From NCBI RefSeq assembly GCF_014023275.1, contig NZ_CP054698.1:186001-250000 (forward strand): DNA of 64,000 nt. Reading direction: 5' to 3'. This stretch comes from Nostoc edaphicum CCNP1411. Its GTDB lineage: Bacteria; Cyanobacteriota; Cyanobacteriia; Cyanobacteriales; Nostocaceae. Shown in pieces: positions 1-8,040 of the stretch. The position numbers and the translations under genes are program-made. The notes under the pieces are model-generated. The model was not told the DNA's origin. It saw nothing but the letters and a program-made list of their open reading frames with translations, and searched no databases. How positions within the stretch are numbered: the stretch's first letter is position 1; each line of letters opens with the position of its first letter.

Positions 1-1
1 T

Positions 2-193
2 CGCCAGCATTTTGTAGTTAGTTTTAATTTAAGGTCTTTCTTGCATTTTTGTGATCTGAGAAATAAGAAAGATGCTCAACTGGAAATTCAAAAGTTGTGT
101 GAAATGATGTGGCCTCATTTTGAAGATTGGGCACCTGCGATCGCACAATGGTATGAAAAGCAGCGTCTAGGTAAAGCCAGACTTGCACCATAA
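2..193 (+). CDS. thyX: Flavin-dependent thymidylate synthase ThyX, C-terminal part
   Basis: An open frame enters from the left edge and stops at 191-193, giving the last 63 residues of a protein. It contains the C-terminal ThyX pattern: N-L-R-S-F-L-H-F, then D-L-R, then D-A-Q-x-E-I. ThyX methylates dUMP to dTMP using methylene-tetrahydrofolate and FADH2. The N-terminal part, including the ThyX signature, lies outside the window, so the call rests on the tail alone. dut and dcd, which supply dUMP, lie 4-5 kb downstream, and this supports the call. Confidence 0.8.
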   Translation, partial: RQHFVVSFNLRSFLHFCDLRNKKDAQLEIQKLCEMMWPHFEDWAPAIAQWYEKQRLGKARLAP

Positions 194-218
194 TCATTTT
201 TGGGGCAATTCATACTGA

Positions 219-273
219 ATTCTGACGCCTCGGCGGAGCGTCTCCGGCTCCGCTCCTGAGTTCTGAATTCTTC
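219..273 (+). repeat. Dispersed GC-rich palindromic repeat, copy 1
   Basis: This block of about 55 bp has a GGCGGAGCGTCTCCGGCTCC core flanked by GAATTC-containing arms. It recurs as the reverse complement at 25870-25923 with only a few differences. It lies directly upstream of the Rpn-type gene. It looks like a dispersed intergenic cyanobacterial repeat, and no function is evident. Confidence 0.7.
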
Positions 274-299
274 TTATAAAAAATTTGTAAAATACTTTC

Positions 300-1160
300 A
301 TGCGTCGAGACTCAATATTTTACAAACTGTTTCAACAGTCTCCAACTCTGCTGTTTGAGCTATTGAGCAATCCTCCAAATAATGCAGATAGTTATCGTTT
401 TGATTCAGTCGCCGTCAAAGAGCCGAAATTTAAAATTGATGGAGTATTTCTACCACCGGAAACTGATGGTGCTGGAGTTGTATATTTTTGTGAGGTGCAG
501 TTCCAGAAGGATGAACAACTTTATGAAAGAGTATGGGCTGAATCTTCGTTATATTTCTACCGCAACCATGCCAGATTTAGCGACTGGCAAGCAGTGATAA
601 TCTACCCGTCACGCAGTATTGAGCAAAGCGATATTCATCCTCATCGCTCATTGCTAAACGGCGAACAAATACATCGGGTGTATTTAGATGAATTAGGGGA
701 TATTCGTCAGTTACCTATATGGGTAGCGCTGATGGTATTAACTACAGTAGATGAAGAACAAGCACCAGAAGAAGCAAGGTATTTGTTAACAAGAACTACC
801 CAAGAAGTGCTATCACCATCGAGTCGCGCCATAATTGAATTAATAACGACGATCATGGTGTACAGATTTGAACAATTAACTCAAGCTGAGGTAGAGTCTA
901 TGTTAGGAATCACGCTTAAGGAAACGCGAGTTTACCGAGAAATTAAGGAGGAAGGACGTGAGGAAGGACGTGAGGAAGGACGTGAGGAAGCAACAGCTAA
1001 TCTTATTCTCCGGCAATTAACTAAGCGATTTGGGGAACTTTCTCAAGAAATACGCTCCTCAATTTCTGGTTTATCTTTGCCTGTTCTAGAAGATTTAAGT
1101 GAAGCACTGTTAGATTTTACTAGTTTGGCTGATTTACAGGCTTGGCTAGAAGCGCAATGA
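300..1160 (+). CDS. Rpn-family (DUF2887/DUF4351) PD-(D/E)XK nuclease-like protein
   Basis: This 286-residue protein matches the Rpn/DUF2887 family of recombination-promoting nucleases, sometimes annotated as putative transposases and abundant in cyanobacteria. The N-terminal half carries an I-D-G-V-F segment followed by C-E-V-Q-F-Q-K, the expected D...ExQ/K nuclease core. The C-terminal part, from about residue 235, resembles DUF4351 (L-I-L-R-Q-L-T-K-R-F-G). Between them is a run of E-E-G-R units encoded by a tandem 12-bp repeat near 948-990, probably a charged helix of variable length. The gene stands alone at the head of the accessory stretch. The ATG at 300 gives full family length, but no clear ribosome binding site precedes it. 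A DNA-cleaving role is inferred from the family. Confidence 0.8.
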   Translation: MRRDSIFYKLFQQSPTLLFELLSNPPNNADSYRFDSVAVKEPKFKIDGVFLPPETDGAGVVYFCEVQFQKDEQLYERVWAESSLYFYRNHARFSDWQAVIIYPSRSIEQSDIHPHRSLLNGEQIHRVYLDELGDIRQLPIWVALMVLTTVDEEQAPEEARYLLTRTTQEVLSPSSRAIIELITTIMVYRFEQLTQAEVESMLGITLKETRVYREIKEEGREEGREEGREEATANLILRQLTKRFGELSQEIRSSISGLSLPVLEDLSEALLDFTSLADLQAWLEAQ

Positions 1161-1196
1161 AGGTTTAAACTATCTCATATAGACTTTTCCAGGACG

Positions 1197-1331
1197 ATGG
1201 ATATTCAAAAAGTTCTATGCGATCGCCGAATTATTTCCTCTGACCCAGATATTATGAGTAGTACTCCTGTGTTCGTTACGTCAGACAAGGGCTTACTATA
1301 TCAGCAAAATTTTCGAGTTATTACACTTTAA
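1197..1331 (+). pseudogene. Fused remnant of a DUF433 antitoxin and its toxin partner
   Basis: This 44-codon frame joins two unrelated pieces. Residues 9-27 (D-R-R-I-I-S...D-P-D-I-M-S-S-T-P-V-F-V) match the start of DUF433 antitoxins. The following T-S-D-K-G-L-L-Y-Q-Q-N-F matches the C-terminal D-K-G-x-x-Y-Q-Q-N-L signature of the DUF5615/PIN-like toxins usually encoded directly downstream. The rest of both proteins is missing. The simplest reading is one internal deletion that fused the start of the antitoxin gene to the end of the toxin gene. It is probably non-functional. It ends 10 bp before xisH. Confidence 0.6.
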
Positions 1332-1341
1332 ATTTTAAGGA

Positions 1342-1758
1342 ATGTCTGCAAGAGATATTTTCCATAATTTAGTTAGATTGGCTTTGCAAAAAGATGGCTG
1401 GACAATTACACACGATCCACTATCTATTGATTTAGCAGATGGACAATTACAAATTGATCTGGGTGCAGAACGGTTAATTGCTGCCCAAAAGCAAGACGAA
1501 CGAATTGCTGTAGAAATCAAGAGTTTTGTTGCTCCCTCTGCGATTTCTGAGTTTCATACAGCTTTAGGACAATGTTTAAATTATCGAGTAGCGCTAAAAC
1601 TAAAAGAGCCAGAGCGAGTTCTCTATTTAGCAGTTCCACTAGCAACTTATGAAGATTTTTTCTCACGGCAATTGCCACAGATGAGTATCCACGAATATCA
1701 ATTGAAACTGCTAGTATTTGACCCGGAAAATGAGGTAATTGTACAATGGATAAACTAG
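1342..1758 (+). CDS. xisH: XisH family protein (fdxN-element excision controlling factor)
   Basis: The 138-residue product is a full-length XisH, beginning M-S-A-R-D-I-F-H. XisH belongs to the PD-(D/E)XK nuclease-like superfamily; D39 and E58-I-K60 fit that core. In Anabaena, XisH and XisI are needed with the XisF recombinase for fdxN-element excision. Dispersed XisH/XisI pairs are common in cyanobacterial genomes and are not tied to that element. No XisF-type recombinase lies in this window, so a role in excision here is not supported. The stop overlaps the start of xisI by 13 bp, indicating translational coupling. Confidence 0.9.
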   Translation: MSARDIFHNLVRLALQKDGWTITHDPLSIDLADGQLQIDLGAERLIAAQKQDERIAVEIKSFVAPSAISEFHTALGQCLNYRVALKLKEPERVLYLAVPLATYEDFFSRQLPQMSIHEYQLKLLVFDPENEVIVQWIN

Positions 1759-2081
1759 CGCAGTATAGACAAATCATCCAGCAAGTTTTGACAAGTCATG
1801 CTCAGATTAAACCTGCCTATGGTGAAATCGAACGACAAACTATTTTTGATTTACAACAGGATCATTATCAAGTTGTGAATACGGGTTGGGAAAATCGGCA
1901 TCGGGTTTATGGCTGTTTAATTCATCTAGATATTCGAGATCATAAGATTTGGATTCAGTATGATGGGACTGAGGTTGGCGTGGCTAATGAATTAGTGGAG
2001 TATGGTATTCCAAAGCAGGATATCGTGCTGGCTTATCAACCTCTTTATATGCGAAAGCTGACAGAATTTGCAGTGGGATAA
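1746..2081 (+). CDS. xisI: XisI family protein
   Basis: This 111-residue protein has the usual XisI length and features: an N-terminal helix (M-D-K-L-A-Q-Y-R-Q-I-I), a central D-x-Q-x-D-H-Y-Q-V-V-N-x-G-W stretch, and the tail D-I-V-L-A-Y-Q-P-L-Y-M-R. It is the obligate neighbour of XisH, overlapping its 3' end by 13 bp. The pair has been suggested to behave as a toxin-antitoxin-like or DNA-processing module, but its biochemistry is not settled. The gene appears intact. Confidence 0.9.
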   Translation: MDKLAQYRQIIQQVLTSHAQIKPAYGEIERQTIFDLQQDHYQVVNTGWENRHRVYGCLIHLDIRDHKIWIQYDGTEVGVANELVEYGIPKQDIVLAYQPLYMRKLTEFAVG

Positions 2082-2686
2082 AGTAAGCGATCGCACTCTG
2101 ATTTGTGGGTATGATTTAGAGCGATCGCACAAATTTTTGAGGTAATTACGGTGATGATAAAAATAAAATAGTGCTACGCTGCAATCAATAAAACCTAGTG
2201 AATTAGATAAAAATTAGCTCACACATGAGTACATTAAGTGACCAAGATATCAAGCGAGAATTGGGCAGGGATATACTAATATATCCTTTTAATGAAAGCA
2301 ACCTTAAAGGAGCAAGTTACAATTTGACAGCAAGTAAGCTTGCGTGGAAAATCCAGGATGGAAAAAGTGCTTATGATAGTTCTGTAGAGAGAATTATTAT
2401 CCCTAAAAATTCTACGGTTTAATTCAAACTAATGAAGCTATTTGGGTTTCAAAAAGAATCACTGGAACATATCATTCTAAAGTTGGTTGGGTTTCTCAGG
2501 GTATAGGACATATTGGTACAACTTTAGATCCTGATTATATCGGGAATTCTTTAATAGCAGTTCATAACCATAGCGACAAATCTATACATCTGAAGCCAGA
2601 AACAGATACTTTTGTCTCTCTGATGTTTTATTATGTTAAAACCAAATCATCGATTCCACATACTAATGATCCTGGTAGACCAGATA

Positions 2687-3874
2687 AGCTGTTACGCAGC
2701 TAAATTTAATAAACAGCATTACCTTTATTTTTAATTTTGCGTTCCCATTTAATAATAAGACCTCCTTCATTTAACAATTTATTTAACAACTCTTCTAGCT
2801 GTGATACTGACTCGAACAATCTATGAGCTATATATTCTTTTGCTGAATGCCAAACCAATTCAATCAAATTATAATCTGGACTATAAGGTGGTAGAAATTC
2901 CAGGATAATATTTGGCATTTCTGCCTTGATACGAACTAAAATATCTTTTCTTTTATGGAAGCTGGCATTATCTAAGATAATCACTATTTTCGCAGAACAT
3001 TTATTGAAAGTCTCAATTCTATTTCCTTGCTCTATCCATTCTTGCAATAGAAAATTATTCAAAGATTGAAGCTGCTCATAAAATACATCGGCATTTCCTT
3101 TTTTAATCACAAAATTCATTCTCTTCTTGTCGTGATAACGTAACCCTCCCATAATATTTACTCTTCCTCTTCTTCTTTGACCTGTGATTTGTTTCCTTGT
3201 ACCTTTCTTACCCCAGTTTTTTCTTCTTATCACTCTTAAACTAAATCCACTCTCATCCCAAAACCATACCTGTAAACGCTCTGGGGCTTCCTTTGTTATT
3301 CTTAAGTATTCTGACAATTTTTCTTTAAATGCCTTACGCATTTCAGGATTCTGTTTGTCCCCTAGGCTGTATTTTGCCCAAAGGTAAACGTACTTTTTTC
3401 GCTCTAATATTCTCCCAACTTGTGAACCACTTAACTTAATTCCTGTTATCTTTTCGAGGTATGTAGCTAGTCTTGCTGCTGTCCAACGACCAAATTCATA
3501 CCCATACTCTAGTGGCTCTTTTTCAATTATTTCTAATAATAAATCCTCATATTCTTTGGTAACTTTGCGGAAGTTCCCTTCTCTTCTTCCATCTAAAAAA
3601 CTTTCTAGGTTATCTGGATCGCCGTGAACTGCCCAATATGCTACTGTTGGATATGCAATATCTAAAAACTTACTAATCTCTTGATAAGTTTTTCCATCAT
3701 TCATTAATAATAAAATCAGAATCTTTTCTCTTACGTAGGGATTTTCATGCTCTTTTAGCGTTTTTAGTAGCCTTTCCTTCTGCTCTTGGGAAAGATGATT
3801 TTTTGCTGGCATAGATGGCTGATACTAAATTAATTACTTAATCTAATATTATACAATCTAGCTGCGTAACAGCT
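2687..3874 (-). mobile_element. IS630-family insertion sequence, intact copy 1
   Basis: The element is 1188 bp, bounded by perfect 16-bp terminal inverted repeats (AGCTGTTACGCAGCTA) and flanked by the TA duplication expected for the IS630/Tc1-mariner superfamily (2685-2686 and 3875-3876). The terminal repeat itself contains a short palindrome (AGCTG...CAGCT). It carries one transposase gene on the minus strand and sits inside the dCTP-deaminase-like gene. A nearly identical copy lies at 55896-57087. Confidence 0.93.
2706..3812 (-). CDS. IS630-family transposase
   Basis: This 368-residue transposase is complete. The N-terminal third is a helix-turn-helix region (T-Y-Q-E-I-S-K-F-L-D-I-A). The catalytic DDE triad fits D186 (W-D-E-S-G-F), D281 (I-L-D-N-A-S-F-H) and E318 in P-P-Y-S-P-D-Y-N-L-I-E, with 36 residues between the last two, as in IS630 enzymes. 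It fills the element, starting 62 bp inside one end and stopping 19 bp from the other. No frameshift is visible, so this copy may be able to mobilise both itself and the damaged copy at 55.9 kb, which has the same ends. Confidence 0.93.
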   Translation of the reverse strand: MPAKNHLSQEQKERLLKTLKEHENPYVREKILILLLMNDGKTYQEISKFLDIAYPTVAYWAVHGDPDNLESFLDGRREGNFRKVTKEYEDLLLEIIEKEPLEYGYEFGRWTAARLATYLEKITGIKLSGSQVGRILERKKYVYLWAKYSLGDKQNPEMRKAFKEKLSEYLRITKEAPERLQVWFWDESGFSLRVIRRKNWGKKGTRKQITGQRRRGRVNIMGGLRYHDKKRMNFVIKKGNADVFYEQLQSLNNFLLQEWIEQGNRIETFNKCSAKIVIILDNASFHKRKDILVRIKAEMPNIILEFLPPYSPDYNLIELVWHSAKEYIAHRLFESVSQLEELLNKLLNEGGLIIKWERKIKNKGNAVY

Positions 3875-4249
3875 TATACTAAATGGCGTTCAGCGTAGTG
3901 AAGAGGAAAGACGCTGGCTTGATGAGCCTTTTAGAAAAAATGAAACACTTTTAAGAAAACAACTAAAAGAATCTGAAGTTTTCAAAAAGTTTAAAAAAAA
4001 TTGGTTAGACAATTTGCTTTATATGCTCCCATATATAATTCTAATATTACTTACAATTTTAAGTTTATGCTTTTATCTTTATCTAGATGCTAATAGCATA
4101 GTTCTCTCACAAAAAAATTGGTATAATACAGTAAGGTCTATTGCTGATCGAACGACGTATTTAGCATTTGGTGCATTAATTGTATTAATTACAAATGATT
4201 TGCGTAGAAGCTAGAATATAGAACAAATGATATTTTGAGATCAAAAAAG

Positions 4250-4690
4250 ATGAAACTGAAGATACGAAAATTACACCAATTAGCTATAGTTCCTAAATAC
4301 GAACATTCAAATGATTCTGGACTAGATTTATTTTCCATAGAAGAAATAAAAATTCCTTCTGGAGAAAGTAGGTTAATACATACTGGTATTTCAATAGAAT
4401 TACCTCAAGGAACTGAAGCTCAAGTTCGTCCAAGGAGCGGTCTAGCTCTTAAATATCAAATTACAGTTCTTAATGCTCCCGGTACAGTAGATGAAGGTTA
4501 TCGCGGAGAAATAGGTGTAATTTTAATAAATCATGGCAAAAGTCTTTTTAAAGTTACGGAAGGAATGAAAATTGCCCAAATGGTCATCACACCAGTAATT
4601 CATGTTGAAGTGGAAGAAGTGGATAACCTCAGTCATACATCTAGAGGAACTGGTGGTTTTGGTTCAACAGGAATGACTGCAAAAATGTAA
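4250..4690 (+). CDS. dut: dUTP diphosphatase (dUTPase)
   Basis: All five motifs of trimeric dUTPases are present in order: S-G-L-D-L (23-27), R-P-R-S-G-L (60-65), [12 protein letters not shown] (75-86, probable catalytic Asp 81), G-x-K-I-A-Q, and the C-terminal [10 protein letters not shown] that closes over the substrate. It hydrolyses dUTP to dUMP and pyrophosphate, preventing uracil incorporation and feeding ThyX. The ATG at 4250 is preferred over an in-frame TTG at 4235 because the protein then begins at the family's normal N-terminus. It starts 35 bp after the broken dCTP-deaminase-like gene and converges on dcd with an 18-bp gap. Confidence 0.95.
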   Translation: MKLKIRKLHQLAIVPKYEHSNDSGLDLFSIEEIKIPSGESRLIHTGISIELPQGTEAQVRPRSGLALKYQITVLNAPGTVDEGYRGEIGVILINHGKSLFKVTEGMKIAQMVITPVIHVEVEEVDNLSHTSRGTGGFGSTGMTAKM

Positions 4691-4708
4691 AATTGCATAC
4701 TATTTAGA

Positions 4709-5308
4709 TTATATGCGAGCCAATGTAACAATCTCTAGCTGATCCTGATATTTGCCCTGTCTTGCTTCATAACTAATAGCGCAGGGTTCACCCTCTAAAA
4801 ATAGCAGTTGCACCACGCCTTCATTGGCGTAGATGCGACAGTCGGCGCTGGAAGAATTGGAAAATTCTAAAGTTAAATGACCCCGCCATGCAGCCTCAGC
4901 AGGCGTTAAATTTGCTATTATGCCACAACGTGCATACGTAGACTTACCTATACAAATTACTGTAATATTCTCAGGAACCTCCAGTTTTTCTAGAGCAACC
5001 CCAAGCCCATAGGAATGAGCCGGTAAAATAAAGTAGCTGCCACTGGCATCTGTGTGCAGTGCTGTTGGCTCCAGATTTTGGGGATTAAAGTTTTTGGGAT
5101 CAACTACAGTTCCGGGAATGTGGCGAAAAATGCGGAACTCAGCCGAGGAAAGGCGTATATCGTAGCCATAAGAAGACAACCCGTAGCTAATTACAGGTTG
5201 AATCGCTACAGACTCATCTTTTTGCACTTTTCGGATTAAACTTGGCTCAAAGGGTGAAATCAAACCCTGTTGAGCCATTTCAGTAATCCAGATATCGTTC
5301 TTAATCAC
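4709..5308 (-). CDS. dcd: dCTP deaminase
   Basis: This 199-residue protein has the complete dCTP deaminase core: G-K-S-T-Y-A-R (121-127) at the phosphate site and the catalytic glutamate E148 in L-E-F-S-N, within the usual W-R-G-H-L-T-L-E-F context. It converts dCTP to dUTP, which dUTPase then hydrolyses to dUMP. The start is a GTG at 5308, giving an M-I-K-N-D-I-W N-terminus; no better ATG is upstream in frame. It converges with dut and precedes the CobO-like gene's 3' end by about 60 bp on the same strand, with that gene upstream. It appears intact, unlike the related gene at 2225. Confidence 0.95.
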   Translation of the reverse strand: MIKNDIWITEMAQQGLISPFEPSLIRKVQKDESVAIQPVISYGLSSYGYDIRLSSAEFRIFRHIPGTVVDPKNFNPQNLEPTALHTDASGSYFILPAHSYGLGVALEKLEVPENITVICIGKSTYARCGIIANLTPAEAAWRGHLTLEFSNSSSADCRIYANEGVVQLLFLEGEPCAISYEARQGKYQDQLEIVTLARI

Positions 5309-5371
5309 AAGTTCGTTGCTAACGTTAATTCAAACAGACTTGATATGGTAGCACGAACTGAGTATTTATGT

Positions 5372-5908
5372 TTAAGGTCGATAACTCCGGCGGATTTCTG
5401 TAATTTGATCTGCCACATCTAAGAGAGATTTTGGCATCTCTGGCCCTGTGAGAATGATATCGACGTGGGGAGGGCGTTTTGCCAGAAACGCTAAAACCTC
5501 CGTTTCAGGAATTAAACCAAAGTTAATCGCTAAACTTAACTCATCTAAAACCACGAGAGAATACTTACTCTCGCACACTACCTGTTGTGTATACTGCCAC
5601 AGCTTTTGTAAGGCTTTATTTTCCGTATCATCAAGATGTGGTGTATCGATACAACGAGGCAAATCACACCGAATCCAATCTAAATTTTGTCCTAATTGTA
5701 TAGGCCTTTCCTGTCCTTGGCGAATACCTCCTTTGAGGAACTGCACTATTAATACTGGCGTTCCTTGTCCAGCTATTCTCAGTGATTGAGCCATCACGCT
5801 CGTAAAAAAATTGCGATGGGAGCTAGTAAAAACTTGCACTAGCCCTTCAACTGGATATGGTAGGGTCAGGGTTGAATTGATACTTTGAGTTTCTAGCTGG
5901 GCAACCAT
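5372..5908 (-). CDS. CobO/BtuR-like P-loop-fold protein with degenerate Walker A
   Basis: About 178 residues align by eye with corrinoid adenosyltransferases of the CobO/BtuR type. The features are V-Q-V-F-T near the start, L-I-V-Q-F-L-K-G-G, an acidic Walker-B-like V-V-L-D-E-L-S, and a late I-L-T-G. At the usual G-x-G-K-G-K-T-T ATP loop it instead reads S-S-H-R-N-F-F-T-S, with no glycine-lysine. Cob(I)alamin adenosylation by the standard mechanism is therefore unlikely, and a divergent or regulatory role is possible. The ATG at 5908 is chosen over one at 5932 because the first eight residues do not look conserved. It is followed on the same strand by dcd. Confidence 0.65.
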   Translation of the reverse strand: MVAQLETQSINSTLTLPYPVEGLVQVFTSSHRNFFTSVMAQSLRIAGQGTPVLIVQFLKGGIRQGQERPIQLGQNLDWIRCDLPRCIDTPHLDDTENKALQKLWQYTQQVVCESKYSLVVLDELSLAINFGLIPETEVLAFLAKRPPHVDIILTGPEMPKSLLDVADQITEIRRSYRP

Positions 5909-6251
5909 AAAGTTAAGTTTAAAAAAATACAATAGATTAAGAGTTTTTGCTGGCGGGAATTATTGCAAATCTGTCTGTATAATCAATCTGTTTTTCAGAG
6001 GTGTGGTGGATTTGGCAAATTGCATTCTTAGTCAAACACTACCTTTGTATTGAAGTCAAGAGTTGTTTTGATTTAAATTTTCGTTTTTACTCTGAAAGTA
6101 CTTGTAAAAATTAAAACATAAGAGTTACAGTTCCAATTATTTAAAAAAGCTAGGTGTAAGTCTGAAAATCGCTAAATGTTAGATTTGCCGATTGTTTGGG
6201 CAAAACAGACTTAGGAAGTAGTGAATTTGACAGGATGAGGAGTTAATTGTT
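5909..6251. other. Divergent intergenic region
   Basis: AT-rich spacer between the CobO-like gene (minus) and the adenylate-kinase-like gene (plus). It must hold both promoters. I see no open frame, repeat or strong hairpin in it. Confidence 0.6.
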
Positions 6252-6875
6252 GTGAGATTGGTGATTCTGGGAGGTTCAGGATCGGGGAAAAGCACTCAAG
6301 CACAAAGGCTTTGCAGATACTTTGAGATTCCTCTGATTTCTACAGGTGAGATTTTACGGGAAGCAATATCTGGCAATCAGCCCCTGCCGGGATTTCGATG
6401 GTCGGAAGCTGATCCCCGGACTTCTCTTTCGGTTTACGCTAGCCTGAGTGAACTAGGATATCACGCACGACCCTATATGCAAAAAGGGGAGTTAGTTCCA
6501 GACAAAATGATCATTGAATTGATCCAAATTCGCCTCAGACAACCAGATATTCAATGCGATTGGGTGTTAGAAGGCTATCCCCGTACTGCCTTCCAAGCTG
6601 AAGAATTAGATTTTTTATTAGATGATTTAGGGCAAAAGCTAGATTGGGCAATTTATCTCCAAGTTCCAGAAGCAGTTATGGTTAGTCGATCCTTGGGGCG
6701 ATCGCTACCAGATGACCAACCAGAAATCGTGCAGCGCCGTGTAGAATTATTCTACGATCGCACCATTCCCATCCTAGAATATTACGACCGTCGTCGCTGC
6801 TTGTTGACCATCAACGGCGACCAATCACCAGAGATGGTGCAGCAAAATATTTTGACTCTGTTTTCAGTTCCTTGA
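6252..6875 (+). CDS. Adenylate kinase family protein (nucleoside monophosphate kinase)
   Basis: The 207-residue protein starts at GTG 6252 with an immediate P-loop (G-G-S-G-S-G-K-S-T, residues 7-15). It then shows the NMP-binding S-T-G-E-I-L-R and the V-L-E-G-Y-P-R-T segment that corresponds to the conserved adenylate kinase G-F-P-R-T. The lid region is short and lacks zinc cysteines. The stretch between S-T-G and M-I-I-E-L (residues about 40-85) is longer than in canonical Adk. It is therefore probably a paralogue and not the main adk, which in cyanobacteria lies in the ribosomal protein cluster. Phosphoryl transfer between ATP and a nucleoside monophosphate is inferred from the family. Confidence 0.8.
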   Translation: MRLVILGGSGSGKSTQAQRLCRYFEIPLISTGEILREAISGNQPLPGFRWSEADPRTSLSVYASLSELGYHARPYMQKGELVPDKMIIELIQIRLRQPDIQCDWVLEGYPRTAFQAEELDFLLDDLGQKLDWAIYLQVPEAVMVSRSLGRSLPDDQPEIVQRRVELFYDRTIPILEYYDRRRCLLTINGDQSPEMVQQNILTLFSVP

Positions 6876-6876
6876 A

Positions 6877-6979
6877 GAGTGCTGAGTAATGAGTGATGAG
6901 TGCTGAGTGCTGAGTGGGAGAGTTAGGAGTTTGGAAAATTCTTGCCAATGCCCAATGCTCAATGCCCAATGCCCAATAA
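6877..6979. repeat. STRR heptamer repeats
   Basis: Two runs of degenerate 7-bp repeats, GAGTGCT-type at 6877-6918 and CCCAATG-type at 6943-6979, fill the spacer upstream of rph. Such STRRs are characteristic of Nostoc and Anabaena intergenic DNA. Confidence 0.85.
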
Positions 6980-7026
6980 CACTAAGGTAATCTTAAGTCA
7001 GTATTGTAAAACTTGAGGCAAATCCA

Positions 7027-7770
7027 ATGGCTTGGCAGCGTCCTGACGGTCGTCTTCCCTACGAACTACGTCCGATCAGTTTTTACCCTAGTTTCACCCG
7101 CTTTGCCCCTGGTTCTGTTCTCGCAAGATGCGGTGATACTCAGGTACTTTGTACCGTTAGCGTTAATAAGGGAGTTCCAAAGTTTCTCGAAGGAACTGGT
7201 AAAGGCTGGTTAACTGCTGAGTACCGAATGCTACCATCTGCTACCCAAAAACGCCAAGAAAGGGAATTATTGAAATTATCTGGACGGACGCAAGAAATTC
7301 AACGTCTAATTGGACGCAGCTTACGTGCAGCAGTGGATTTTGATGCACTGGGAGAACATACGCTAACTGTGGATGCTGATGTGTTACAAGCCGACGCTGG
7401 AACCAGGACAACAGCCATTACAGGCTCATTTGTGGCGTTGGCTCATGCAGTTTCTCAATTGTTGCAAGAGGGCGTGTTGGAGCGATCGCCTTTATGTGGA
7501 CAGGTAGCAGCAGTTTCCGTAGGATTACTGGAGGGAGAGCCATTTTTGGATCTAAATTATATCGAAGATGTGGCTGCAACCGTAGATTTTAATGTGGTGA
7601 TGAATCAACATTTGGGAATAATTGAAGTCCAAGGAACAGCCGAAGAAGGCAGCTTTAGCCGCACTCAGTTGGATCAACTTCTAGATGTCGCCCAAAAAGG
7701 AATTCAGGAATTGTTAATTGCCCAACGTGAAGCGATCGCTAACTGGGAAGCCTTGGTTGTGATTAATTAG
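7027..7770 (+). CDS. rph: Ribonuclease PH
   Basis: The 247-residue protein is a full-length RNase PH. Visible features are the N-terminal R-P-D-G-R segment, G-D-T-Q-V-L-C, the [11 protein letters not shown] block, [13 protein letters not shown], the [12 protein letters not shown] segment of the phosphate/catalytic site, and the conserved E-V-Q-G-T-A-E. RNase PH trims the 3' ends of tRNA precursors phosphorolytically and works as a ring-shaped hexamer. The ATG at 7027 is preceded by repeat-rich spacer and starts at the family's normal N-terminus. It is a single gene with no obvious operon partner. Confidence 0.96.
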   Translation: MAWQRPDGRLPYELRPISFYPSFTRFAPGSVLARCGDTQVLCTVSVNKGVPKFLEGTGKGWLTAEYRMLPSATQKRQERELLKLSGRTQEIQRLIGRSLRAAVDFDALGEHTLTVDADVLQADAGTRTTAITGSFVALAHAVSQLLQEGVLERSPLCGQVAAVSVGLLEGEPFLDLNYIEDVAATVDFNVVMNQHLGIIEVQGTAEEGSFSRTQLDQLLDVAQKGIQELLIAQREAIANWEALVVIN

Positions 7771-8040
7771 TTTTATTAATTTTCAATAAGAATTAATAAT
7801 TGTATCCTTTATGGCGTTAATCAACAAAGTATCAAGTAACTGGGTGTGAATAAATAATCATGAAAGTGATTAGTAGTTAGTGCGACTGACTACTGACAAC
7901 TTGCCATTGAAGGTGATAAGGAGCATCTATTTTTTCCAGCCTACCTAATCTGTGATGTTAAATGTTTCAAAAGTTAAAAAGGAGGATTGTAATAAGTTCG
8001 GTATTGTATTGCTGGAAGCCAGCAATATGATGATGAAGCC

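Larger units (their letters stand above)
2225..4214 (+). pseudogene. dCTP deaminase/dUTPase-like protein with C-terminal membrane segments, broken by a frameshift and an IS
   Basis: Removing the IS630 copy (2687-3874) and one of its flanking TA dinucleotides restores a continuous frame from a G-R-P-D segment into I-L-N-G-V-Q-R and on to a C-terminus with two hydrophobic segments (codons from about 4014). A second lesion is near 2418: GTTTAATTC appears where GTTTTAATTC would continue the frame, so one T is missing and a stop follows residue 65. Repaired, the protein is about 266 residues: an N-terminal Dcd/dUTPase-like beta domain (motif T-L-D-P-D-Y-I-G), a charged linker, and a hydrophobic tail. 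At the position of the Dcd catalytic Glu (L-E-F-x-N) it has I-A-V-H-N, so deaminase activity is doubtful even in the ancestor. dut follows closely, suggesting a former two-gene operon. Confidence 0.75.

Noticed and set aside
6877..6979. Heptamer tracts considered as a CRISPR array or iterons
   Set aside because: Repeats are 7 bp, contiguous, degenerate and dispersed over many intergenic regions, as for STRRs.
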